Positions 52,706 through 60,401 of a stretch of 64,000 bases of DNA are shown here, in pieces. The DNA is from Mesorhizobium sp. B2-1-1 (lineage in GTDB: Bacteria > Pseudomonadota > Alphaproteobacteria > Rhizobiales > Rhizobiaceae). How positions within the stretch are numbered: position 1 is the stretch's first letter; each line of letters begins with the position of its first letter. A program made the position numbers and the translations under genes. The stretch is taken from contig NZ_CP083955.1 of NCBI RefSeq assembly GCF_006442975.2, positions 1-64,000 of the forward strand, given 5' to 3'. Below the pieces are notes generated by a model. It searched no databases. It had not been told where the DNA came from and saw only the letters and a program-made list of their open reading frames with translations.

Positions 52706-53545
52706 ATGGATCAGACCAGCGATACCCGGGAGTGGGGCGAAAGCGACGGCCTGCAGTTTTTCGGCCGTCATCTCGTGGCGATCTGCGTGACCTATCGTTT
52801 AGTAAGCGCTTCCAAACAGGAAGCGCTCTCTTTTGCGGCATACAATGGCACGCTGATCGACATCGCAGGCTCCACCTGCTTCGTCACCGCAGGACACGTT
52901 CTGGCCGATCTCAAGGATAAACTCGCCGATGACAGGATCGAAGTCATCGATGTCGTTCTGGCTGACACGTTCGCTCAAGGCCGTGTCACAGACAATCCAA
53001 TTCCGTTCGATGTGAGAAACGAGCCATTCTACATCGTCGATGACGATGAACAGGGGCTCGATTTTGGTGCCATTCCTCTGCGTCCCTACTATACCAACCT
53101 TCTGGCGAAGAACGGAACAGTAGCACTCGATGAGGAGCGGTGGATTCACCAGCACCGAGTTTGCTTTGATGGCTACGCGATGCTGGGTCTGCCTCAGGAA
53201 TTCACATCGCCCGCGATTGACGCTTCGGGAAACGGCGCAGTCTCGCCTACCATGTTTCGCGTGTTGCGACATGAGACGCTCCCGCCTGGCACGCGCCAGA
53301 CCACCTACCCGCGATTTGTTGGAGAGATCGATGACGGCTTGCAGATCTCCAGTGTCGTTGGCATGAGCGGCGGGCCGATATTTGGGTTTCGCATCGAGGG
53401 CGAAAAGAGGGTTCGCTACTGGGTTGTCGCTCTGCAAAGCGCCTGGCTTCCTAGCCGCCGTATTATCTTTGGTTGTCCCCTCCCAACCCTTGCTCCCCTT
53501 TTGAGAGATCTGATGGCGGGTGTCCCCCCGTCCGACGTGGCCTAG
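52706..53545 (+). CDS. Trypsin-like serine protease-fold protein
   Basis: A 279-residue chymotrypsin-fold protein. The triad is visible as His in GSTCFVTAGHVLADL, Asp in GLDFGAIPL and Ser in VVGMSGGPIFGF, with GMSGGP matching the GxSGGP loop. No signal peptide, so it should act in the cytoplasm. The start is uncertain: ATG 52706 has GAAGGA 13 bases upstream. It lies 170 bp after the giant TPR gene and is probably co-transcribed. It may cleave a partner on sensing, as cytoplasmic trypsin-like modules in defence loci do. Confidence 0.75.
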   Translation: MDQTSDTREWGESDGLQFFGRHLVAICVTYRLVSASKQEALSFAAYNGTLIDIAGSTCFVTAGHVLADLKDKLADDRIEVIDVVLADTFAQGRVTDNPIPFDVRNEPFYIVDDDEQGLDFGAIPLRPYYTNLLAKNGTVALDEERWIHQHRVCFDGYAMLGLPQEFTSPAIDASGNGAVSPTMFRVLRHETLPPGTRQTTYPRFVGEIDDGLQISSVVGMSGGPIFGFRIEGEKRVRYWVVALQSAWLPSRRIIFGCPLPTLAPLLRDLMAGVPPSDVA

Positions 53546-53916
53546 CCGCGGCGTTAGTCACATCGGGGAAGCTGAGAGCTAAAGCGAACTCCCCGAAGGC
53601 GATTGGCGGCTTTGCAGCTCGCTTACGATCAGGTTGTGCAAGCAAAATCTATTCAGCACTGGATCGCGAAATTATCACCTTGGCCGCGGCATGGGACCTG
53701 ATTGGCTCGACGGTGCACTAGGCTCACTTCGAAAAGGAGCACCCGGCATCGAGGATGCGATCCTCATGTCGGGACCAAGCAAGCTCTTCCGATCATGCTT
53801 GCTGACTGCGTCTCCCTTCTCTCACGATGGGGCGCTTGGGTTGGTCCAGCCAGCAGCGCAAGGCACCTTGGCAAAACCTATGACGCGATGCGACCCTAAG
53901 GCACTACGGCAACACT
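53546..53916. other. 371-bp stretch without a recognised gene
   Basis: Short frames exist on the plus strand, but none has an SD or a recognisable product. The two flanking genes converge here, so it probably holds transcription ends. Confidence 0.4.
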
Positions 53917-54693
53917 TCAGCCGTCTAGATACGTTTTGATTTCCTCATCGTCTGCCGTTCGAATTCCGGCAAGCAAATTGTTGCGAAAATAGTAATCTTC
54001 CTTCTTGTTCTTTTTCCAAGCGTCGGCGATCTCTTGCGCGGTGCAGTATGCTCCCTTCAGCATAATTTTCGGTTTGGTCGCTGTCAGCAGAACCACGTCC
54101 AGCGAGAGCGGCCAGTTGTTTCTGAAGTTCGGCCAAGGGATGTTGAGGCGGCCATTTTCAATCACAGGCCTATCCCCGGCGGCGGCGCGGTCGGCGGCGG
54201 AAAATGCGAAATCAGCGTAACGGCTTTGCTTTTCCGTAAAGGCAGCCCAATCTTCCAGCAGCTTCGTTCGATCCGCAGCGTCCTCGTGGTCGAGAAAGCC
54301 GGGCGACGTCAGGATCGCGACACATCCCCAGCCTGCGGAGATTACGTCGTTGCCATTTGGCTGCTCCGCTCTCCAGAGTTCTTTGGCCTCCTGCACCAAA
54401 TCGTCGATGCCGTTGGCAGGATTGCGACAGCGGAAGATTTTGCCAATACCAAGTCGTGGACCAAGCTCAGGCGAGAAAACCATCGTATAGGTGTTGCCAC
54501 GACTAGAGGACCGCCGGCCATACCGGATCGGGACACGAACGTATTGGATCGACCGCTTGTCTGCTTTTAGGCGTGTCTCCCGCCACTTCATGCGAACTTG
54601 ATCCGGCTTTCCGACAAAATGCCCGCCGTAGCTTTTGCTCTCCCAATCGAGCGATCCGACGACAAGTATCCCGATACGTAGATTGAGCGGCAT
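53917..54693 (-). CDS. Conserved hypothetical protein, possibly gamma-glutamylcyclotransferase-like
   Basis: A 258-residue soluble protein. The start LRIGILVVGSLDWES recalls the GILAYGSL strand-loop of the gamma-glutamylcyclotransferase-like fold, and VRVPIRYGRRSSSRGNTYTM follows at a matching distance. The catalytic Glu cannot be assigned by eye. ATG 54693 is chosen because GGGGGA precedes it. It lies at the right edge of the defence-like block. Function unknown. Confidence 0.55.
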   Translation of the reverse strand: MPLNLRIGILVVGSLDWESKSYGGHFVGKPDQVRMKWRETRLKADKRSIQYVRVPIRYGRRSSSRGNTYTMVFSPELGPRLGIGKIFRCRNPANGIDDLVQEAKELWRAEQPNGNDVISAGWGCVAILTSPGFLDHEDAADRTKLLEDWAAFTEKQSRYADFAFSAADRAAAGDRPVIENGRLNIPWPNFRNNWPLSLDVVLLTATKPKIMLKGAYCTAQEIADAWKKNKKEDYYFRNNLLAGIRTADDEEIKTYLDG

Positions 54694-54809
54694 GGCTCTT
54701 CCCCCTGCGCAGCTATCCAACTCCTAACCGCTTTCGCCCGTCAACGATTTCTCACGCTTGGAGCGAGCACCATCCACCATCTGCGTGGATGCTAATAGCT
54801 AGCGGGCAT

Positions 54810-55523
54810 TTAATCTTCGATCTCGCCGTTGGAGTTTTGCTGGATTGAAAATTCCGGCATGATGTCGCCCGCCAGCAGCTTCTCCTTCGACAACAGCCCC
54901 GCGTCTTCGAGGGCTTCGAAATCCGGCAGGTCGCGCAGCGTGTCGAGCCCGAACTCCAGCAGGAATTCTTTTGTCGTCACGTAGGTGTAGGGCGCGCCCG
55001 GCGTTGGGCTGCGCGGACCGGAAGCGATCAGGCCGGCACCGCGCAGATGACCAATAAAATCGCGACTGATCTCCTTGCCGAAGAACGACGACAGTTCGGC
55101 GCGGGTAATCGGCTGGAAGTAGCCGATGCACATCAGCACCAAAACCTCCGACTGCGTAAGGTCGGCCGTCTTCCCACTTCCACCTACAGCAGCGCGGATG
55201 GCGTCTGCATAGGCAGGCCGGGTCAAATGTTTCCAGCCGCCGGCGACCGAAACCAGATCGTAAGGGCGGCCGCGCAGCTCCTCGCGGATGTCGTCGATGA
55301 GAAGATCAATGCTGCAGCTTTTCCCGACGATGCGGGCGAGCATTTCGCGGTCGACTGGCTCGCTGGCCGCAAAGATCGTGGCCTCGACGCGGTTCATCCA
55401 TTCGCGCCAGCGCGCTTCCGGCGGCAGGTGATCCAGCTCCCGGTCAAACAGCTGGTCAGCTGATCGACGGTCATCTAGCCGGCTCCCTCCTCGCCTACGT
55501 GCACTCTCCGCCATTGTCTTCAC
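54810..55523 (-). CDS. ScpB-like segregation/condensation protein
   Basis: A 237-residue protein with the two winged helices of ScpB. The core runs EATIFAASEPVDREMLARIVG, ELRGRPYDLVSVAGGWKHLT, SEVLVLMCIGYFQPITRAEL and ISRDFIGHLRGAGLI, with TYVTTKEFLLEFGL near the end. Chromosomal ScpB works with ScpA and SMC; here no scpA adjoins it and the partner is a DUF1403 gene. GTG 55523 overlaps that gene's stop (GTGA); ATG 55514 is an alternative. Plasmid copies of this pair near repABC suggest a maintenance role. Confidence 0.85.
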   Translation of the reverse strand: MKTMAESARRRGGSRLDDRRSADQLFDRELDHLPPEARWREWMNRVEATIFAASEPVDREMLARIVGKSCSIDLLIDDIREELRGRPYDLVSVAGGWKHLTRPAYADAIRAAVGGSGKTADLTQSEVLVLMCIGYFQPITRAELSSFFGKEISRDFIGHLRGAGLIASGPRSPTPGAPYTYVTTKEFLLEFGLDTLRDLPDFEALEDAGLLSKEKLLAGDIMPEFSIQQNSNGEIED

Positions 55524-56539
55524 AGCCCGTAGATGCGGAAGGTGGCGCGGCCGGACAATTCACGCACGGCACCGAGCTCGACCAGCCGGTCAAACAGGCG
55601 GCGCAGGCCGCGATCGCTCATGCCGGCGATTTGTTCCGAGGCGACGATCGAGTCGTCAGAGAGCAGCTTTTCCACGACGACGTCCGCCGCCTTGGCCCTG
55701 AGTTTCGGCGCAACCGCAAGCAGCCGTTCCGCGCGGCGCTCGAGTTCGGCGAAAAGATCAATGGCGCGCAGCGCAGCGCGCGCCTGCGCGGCCAGCAGGC
55801 TTTTGGCCCAATCGGCTTCCGTTTCGGCGCCGGCAGCCAGAGCGGCAGTCACTGGTCGACGCGCCCGGCCCGTACCCACAACTAAGGTCACTTCGGCGCC
55901 CAACAAAGGGATTGCATGTGTCCAGCCTAGCCGCTGCGCGAGCAAGACATCGGCAAGCCAGGCTCCGAGAACGCGCCGGAAGCCGTAACGCTCCGCGACC
56001 GCGAAGACTCCGACCAGCGTTTCGACCGTGCCGGTGTTGGCGGCAAGCTGTCGCAGATCGTCCGTCAGGTCGCTGACCGCCTCATCGTTGAGCGTGAGAC
56101 CTAGATCTTCCAGCACCGCCTCGACATTTTTCTCCGTCAGCAGATCGTGCGCTGGCCGAGATGCCAGCCGCCGCCAAGCAAGAAGGAAAAGGCCGGCGGG
56201 ACCGACGTTGTCGCCCGGTCTTGTGAGCAATACGGCATCGCGCAAGGCCGCTTCGTCCTCGACGCGGCCGGCCTGCTTTGCCGTTGCCGCGGCCGCCGAA
56301 ATTGCCAGCCGCTGCCGCCAGGCGCCGGCCCACCGCTCCTGCCGCCGAACCACCGCATCGAGTGCGCCGATGGCGGCGCCGGCAACGAGCGCCACGTCCT
56401 CAATATCTTTTCCTGCACCGCTTTGCGCATCGGGGATGGCCCGGCGCAACCAAGCCGGCACCGTTGCCATCGGTGCGATCGAAGGGGCGCCGCCGAGCAC
56501 GCCATGGCGAGACAGAGAGGGTTTGGGTCGCAGAATCAT
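55520..56539 (-). CDS. DUF1403-family plasmid protein
   Basis: A 339-residue, Ala- and Leu-rich helical protein: VPAWLRRAIPDAQSGAGKDI, DVALVAGAAIGALDAVVRRQ, WRQRLAISAAAATAKQAGR, AVLLTRPGDNVGPAGLFLL. This pattern is that of the DUF1403 family found on rhizobial plasmids next to scpB and the repABC region. GTG 56548 would add three residues. Function unknown; the tight coupling to ScpB suggests joint action in DNA segregation. Confidence 0.82.
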   Translation of the reverse strand: MILRPKPSLSRHGVLGGAPSIAPMATVPAWLRRAIPDAQSGAGKDIEDVALVAGAAIGALDAVVRRQERWAGAWRQRLAISAAAATAKQAGRVEDEAALRDAVLLTRPGDNVGPAGLFLLAWRRLASRPAHDLLTEKNVEAVLEDLGLTLNDEAVSDLTDDLRQLAANTGTVETLVGVFAVAERYGFRRVLGAWLADVLLAQRLGWTHAIPLLGAEVTLVVGTGRARRPVTAALAAGAETEADWAKSLLAAQARAALRAIDLFAELERRAERLLAVAPKLRAKAADVVVEKLLSDDSIVASEQIAGMSDRGLRRLFDRLVELGAVRELSGRATFRIYGL

Positions 56540-56785
56540 CGCAAGCACGATGAATCACGGCGGCGCTTTTAGCAATCTATTTGCACATAACCGCCGCACT
56601 TGTCGCACATATCAAACGAATGATAATGTTGCATTATCGTTCGTTAGTGGGCTACAAGGACGAATGGCCGTTTTCGTCGAGCAGAAGCCCAAAATTCACG
56701 CCCAGCGACCCTCCGGACCATCCCACAGCGCGACGGTCTTTCCTGGAACGGCTAACGATAGCGCTGGTGCATCCCACTGACGCTT

Positions 56786-57379
56786 TTACGCCTGCGGGCG
56801 CAAACCTGGCGCTGCCCGGTAGAAGATCACCCGCACCGACGGAACAAGCTGGCTGAGGTAATCGAAATCGCCAACATTGCCGGTCAGGACCGTCGCCCCA
56901 AGCATACCGGCCTGGTGAAAGATCAGCGCATCGTTGAGGAAGCGGCGCTCATGCCCCTCCCCTTTCGGCAGATGGTTCAGCCGGAACAACAGGCCGGCCA
57001 GCATGCCGGCGCGTTCCCAAGCGTTGGCGTCGGGTGCATGCAGCCGGTGCGCCGGAATATCCTCAATCGTATCTGCAACGGCTCCCGGGACCGACTTTGT
57101 CGTCGGGTGCGCCGGATCGAGCCGGCCGAACACATGGCTGAGCTCGGCAAGGCAGACGGCCGAGTGGTGACAGAGCCGATAGGTCAGAAGGTTATCGACC
57201 GCTTCGGGCGTGCGTCCCTGCAGGACATCCAGATAGACGCTGGTGTCGAGGAGCAATACGCCGCCGACGGGCGACTGGTCACCTGCCCAGGACAGGGCGG
57301 AATCCGGTCGCCGTTCCAGCCCAGCGCTGCGCCGCTGAGGTTTTAGGGACCGCAGTGCGCCGCCTAGATCAAATGCCAA
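56786..57379 (-). CDS. VapC-type PIN-domain toxin
   Basis: A PIN-domain ribonuclease with first acidic residue in VLLLDTSVYLDVLQGRTPEA, Glu in CLAELSHVFG, and FLNDALIFHQAGMLGATVLTGNVGDFDYL near the end with the later acidic residues. There is an N-terminal extension (DLGGALRSLKPQRRSAG) not found in minimal VapC. No ATG is in reach; TTG 57379 is used, overlapping the antitoxin gene by 11 bp. Likely cleaves tRNA or other RNA when freed. Confidence 0.8.
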   Translation of the reverse strand: MAFDLGGALRSLKPQRRSAGLERRPDSALSWAGDQSPVGGVLLLDTSVYLDVLQGRTPEAVDNLLTYRLCHHSAVCLAELSHVFGRLDPAHPTTKSVPGAVADTIEDIPAHRLHAPDANAWERAGMLAGLLFRLNHLPKGEGHERRFLNDALIFHQAGMLGATVLTGNVGDFDYLSQLVPSVRVIFYRAAPGLRPQA

Positions 57380-57665
57380 GATCGATGTCCGCGGAGATGC
57401 TGCCCTTGCGGCCGACGAGCCGGGCGCCGAAATCATCCTCGAGCGCCAGCCGCGACAAGGCGAGCTCAAGCAGTTCGGTGTCTGAGCTCACATGGGCGCG
57501 CTTCTCTGCCGCCTCGATCAATTCCGACGACACCCTGCCGGAAAGGCGGGTGTTCTTGGCCGCGCCAAGCAGGCCGACCGCCCTCGCCTGCTCAAGCACC
57601 AGACGGTTGCGGGTGTGGGCGATCCGCTCCTCGCTTGCGGCTGTCGCTGCGCCACGTATGGTCAT
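57369..57665 (-). CDS. VapB-like antitoxin
   Basis: A 98-residue protein with a ribbon-helix-helix-like middle (NTRLSGRVSSELIEAAEKRA) and a C-terminal tail that would wrap the PIN toxin (DFGARLVGRKGSISADIDL). ATG 57665 follows GGAG and gives the short form typical of antitoxins. It overlaps the toxin gene and is expected to autoregulate. Confidence 0.75.
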   Translation of the reverse strand: MTIRGAATAASEERIAHTRNRLVLEQARAVGLLGAAKNTRLSGRVSSELIEAAEKRAHVSSDTELLELALSRLALEDDFGARLVGRKGSISADIDLGI

Positions 57666-57911
57666 CTTGGGATCTCCATCTGTTGAACGGAATAGGATGT
57701 TGAACATGAAAACAAGGAGAGACCACCCTTGAGAGGCCATCCCTGGATCGGACAGGCCCGTTGCGCTCCCGCTGATGCGATACCAAGACCGGAGCGGACA
57801 CAATTCCCTCAGCTATTCCGTCACACAGCTCGCGGTGGACAATTCCGGACTTTGGCCGCACCTTCGCTCGCAAGAATCGCATTGCTGCGACATTAGAATG
57901 GACGAGGCTGG

Positions 57912-59039
57912 ATGGGCAAAGCCCGTAATTTGATGGTGTCCACCGACGCAATCGACGCCGATGACCTGCCGGACATTGTCGACGTCGTCATGGAGATGGG
58001 GCGGTCGGATGAAGGCCCCTCCCCTCTCCCGTCGGTCCTTGACCCGCGACAGACATCGTTGCCTACGCATCTCGAAAAGCTCGCCGACCGTGCGCGCGAT
58101 TATGTCGAGGCAGCAAGTTCGGCGAACACCCGTCGCGCCTACGCAGCCGACTGGAAGCATTTTTGCGCCTGGTGCCGGCGCCAGTCTTTTGATCCATCGC
58201 GGCCGGACCCGCAGACCGTCGGCCTCTATATCACCGCGCAGGCTTCGGGCACTGGAAGGGACAAAAAGGCGGTAGCGACGATCGAGCGCCGCCTGTCATC
58301 CCTGACCTGGAACTACACGCAGCGCGGCCAGCCGCTGGACCGCAAGGATCGGCACATCGCCACCGTGATGGCCGGCATCCGCAACAAGCACGCCGCCCCG
58401 CCCCGGCAGAAGGAGGCGATCCTTCCCGAGGATCTGACCGCTATGCTAGAAACACTCGACCGCGGAACCTTGCGCGGCCTGCGCGACCGCGCCATGCTGC
58501 TCTTGGGTTTCGCCGGCGGCCTGCGGCGCTCCGAGATCGTGGCTTTGGACGTCGGCCGCGACCAGACTGAGGACGGCCGCGGCTGGATCGATATCCTCGA
58601 CAAGGGCATGCTGGTTTCGCTTCGCGGCAAGACCGGCTGGCGGGAGGTTGAAGTCGGGCGCGGGTCGTCCGATGCCACCTGCCCGGTTGTCGCGGTGCAG
58701 ACCTGGCTCAAGCTCGCCCGTATCGCGCACGGTCCCCTCTTCAGGCGCGTCACCAAGCAGGGCAAGGCGGTCGGCGCCGATCGGCTCAACGATCAGGAGG
58801 TCGCGCGCCTGGTCAAGCGCACTGCGCTGGCGGCCGGCGTGCGCGGCGATCTGTCGGAAGGTGAACGAGCAAAGCTCTTTGCCGGACATTCGCTACGCGC
58901 TGGCCTCGCCTCCTCGGCCGAAGTCGATGAGCGCTATGTGCAAAAGCAGCTCGGCCATGCCTCGGCTGAAATGACTCGCCGCTATCAGCGCCGACGCGAT
59001 CGCTTCCGTGTCAACCTCACAAAGGCGAGCGGACTATAG
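57912..59039 (+). CDS. Tyrosine-type site-specific recombinase
   Basis: A 375-residue integrase. The N-terminal SAM-like core-binding domain (about 45-150) contains SSANTRRAYAADWKHFCAW. The catalytic domain has Arg in AGGLRRSEIVAL, Lys in LRGKTGWREVE, HxxR in GHSLRAGLASSA, the second His in LGHASAEMTRRY and the nucleophile Tyr in that last segment. The SD is weak before ATG 57912. It is an integron- or Tn-type plasmid resolvase/integrase. An internally deleted copy lies at 60101-60223 in the same orientation, with a RES toxin-antitoxin pair between. Confidence 0.92.
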   Translation: MGKARNLMVSTDAIDADDLPDIVDVVMEMGRSDEGPSPLPSVLDPRQTSLPTHLEKLADRARDYVEAASSANTRRAYAADWKHFCAWCRRQSFDPSRPDPQTVGLYITAQASGTGRDKKAVATIERRLSSLTWNYTQRGQPLDRKDRHIATVMAGIRNKHAAPPRQKEAILPEDLTAMLETLDRGTLRGLRDRAMLLLGFAGGLRRSEIVALDVGRDQTEDGRGWIDILDKGMLVSLRGKTGWREVEVGRGSSDATCPVVAVQTWLKLARIAHGPLFRRVTKQGKAVGADRLNDQEVARLVKRTALAAGVRGDLSEGERAKLFAGHSLRAGLASSAEVDERYVQKQLGHASAEMTRRYQRRRDRFRVNLTKASGL

Positions 59040-59083
59040 GCCGGGCTCGCCCCTCCCCTGCCCTTCGGATGCGGAAAAGTGCG

Positions 59084-59602
59084 TTATCTCCAGGACAGCT
59101 GGTCCTTCGGCAACCGGCCGCTTGGGTCGAATACGGCTACCTTGTGCGGCAGACCCGGACCCCAGTCCCAAAGGACCAGGTTACGATCCTCCTTCTCGGC
59201 GCTCGGCGCGAAACTTGGGACCACAATGCCGGCAATATTCCGAGGCCGCAGCCTGTCGTAGACGGACCAGGACGCCGGGCGCTCTCCGTCGCTAAGCGCC
59301 GTCGCCCAGGCGCAGGCCATGTCCTCGAGCGCGATAGAAAATTCTCCCCTCGCCTCGTCCGTTGTCAAATCCACGATGTCATCGAAGTCGATCTCATAGG
59401 AACACAGCACGCAAGGATCGATCCGGTGCGCGAACCCCTGGTTGGCTTCCTTGACCGCTGTCATGATGGTCAGCGCCAAATAGAGCGCCGGCACGCCTTT
59501 GGGATTTAATCGCGCACCTCTGATCGCCGCCCCTTCGCCGGAAGTCGGCTTGAATGCCCAACGTGGATCGTGTGCCCGGTAGCAGGTTCCAACGAACCTC
59601 AA
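59084..59602 (-). CDS. RES-domain toxin, second copy type
   Basis: A 172-residue RES toxin of a different subfamily from the one at 47858. The Arg is in GTCYRAHDPRWAF, then GARLNPKGVPALYLALTIMT and a Glu in AVKEANQGF, and a C-terminal GPGLPHKVAVFDPSGRLP. The TTG start overlaps the antitoxin stop (TTGA). Expected to consume NAD+ when not held by its antitoxin. Confidence 0.85.
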   Translation of the reverse strand: MRFVGTCYRAHDPRWAFKPTSGEGAAIRGARLNPKGVPALYLALTIMTAVKEANQGFAHRIDPCVLCSYEIDFDDIVDLTTDEARGEFSIALEDMACAWATALSDGERPASWSVYDRLRPRNIAGIVVPSFAPSAEKEDRNLVLWDWGPGLPHKVAVFDPSGRLPKDQLSWR

Positions 59603-59988
59603 GCGAAACCACCGACGGCCATATGATCGAGATAATCACGGACCGCTGCGGCCTTGCCATCCTTCACCAGCGCCTCAGCGGTGCGTCCGCCAAATGCTGG
59701 AAGCGGCTGAGCCCGATACCAAGCCATCGCCTGCTCCTTGCCACCCGCCCAATCCGTCACGCGACTGATGATCTCGAGCATTTCCCGCAGACGCCCCTGT
59801 GTCTTTACCGCAGCGCTGCGCTCTGAGCGATAAAGGGTCTCGCGCGCAAGACCGGCGGTCTGGGCCAACTGGCCCTTGGACATGCCAAAACCGTCCGCGA
59901 CCTGCTCGATCGCAATCTTCCCGTTCCGGTCCATATAGGACAAGATGAGAGGTCCATTCTGCTCGAGGATCTTGAATGCAGGGGCCAC
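59599..59988 (-). CDS. Xre/MbcA/ParS-type antitoxin for the second RES toxin
   Basis: A 129-residue protein. The N-terminal helix-turn-helix contains MSKGQLAQTAGLARETLYRS. The C-terminal toxin-binding domain has AMAWYRAQPLPAFGGRTAEALV, the GGRTPxELV-type motif of the family. GTG 59988 is chosen because TAGGA is eight bases upstream; a longer frame to 60177 runs into the integrase remnant. Confidence 0.85.
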   Translation of the reverse strand: MAPAFKILEQNGPLILSYMDRNGKIAIEQVADGFGMSKGQLAQTAGLARETLYRSERSAAVKTQGRLREMLEIISRVTDWAGGKEQAMAWYRAQPLPAFGGRTAEALVKDGKAAAVRDYLDHMAVGGFA

Positions 59989-60100
59989 AGAATTCGTCCT
60001 ACCATATTGAGAGGCATATTTCTTGTGCAAAAGATATGGCAGTTCTCGGCAGCTTTCAAGCCCGGGCTGCTGCCACCGCCCGAGTACGGACGCCGATCGA

Positions 60101-60223
60101 GCCGACCGTGCGCGCGAGCATGTCGAGGTAGCGAGTTCGGCAAACACCCGTCGCGCCTCTGCCGCCGGCTGGAGCATTTTTGAGCCCGGTGGCTTCAGGA
60201 CTGTAACGCCCCTCCCCTGCCCT
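60101..60223 (+). pseudogene. Internally deleted copy of the tyrosine recombinase
   Basis: 60101-60182 is about 90 percent identical to 58083-58165 of the intact integrase gene (encoding ADRAREHVEVASSANTRRAS), with a one-base loss. It then joins sequence like the integrase 3' end: CAGGACTGTAA against GCGGACTATAG, followed by the identical 17-mer CGCCCCTCCCCTGCCCT at 60207-60223 and 59048-59064. About 860 bp of the gene is missing. Confidence 0.8.
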
Positions 60224-60401
60224 GATCAGGAGCCAAACAGCCGCGGCCCAGTAAAAAACGGCATAAGCTGGGTTGATCAGAATGTTGCCCGGTCGTGCGA
60301 TGACATGCAGGGGGCAAGGTCTCACACGACAAAGTCGGCTAAGCATCTACAGGCAGAGCGGTCGTTTGGTCGAGCGCCCGCACAAATTGTGGTGCTCATC
60401 A

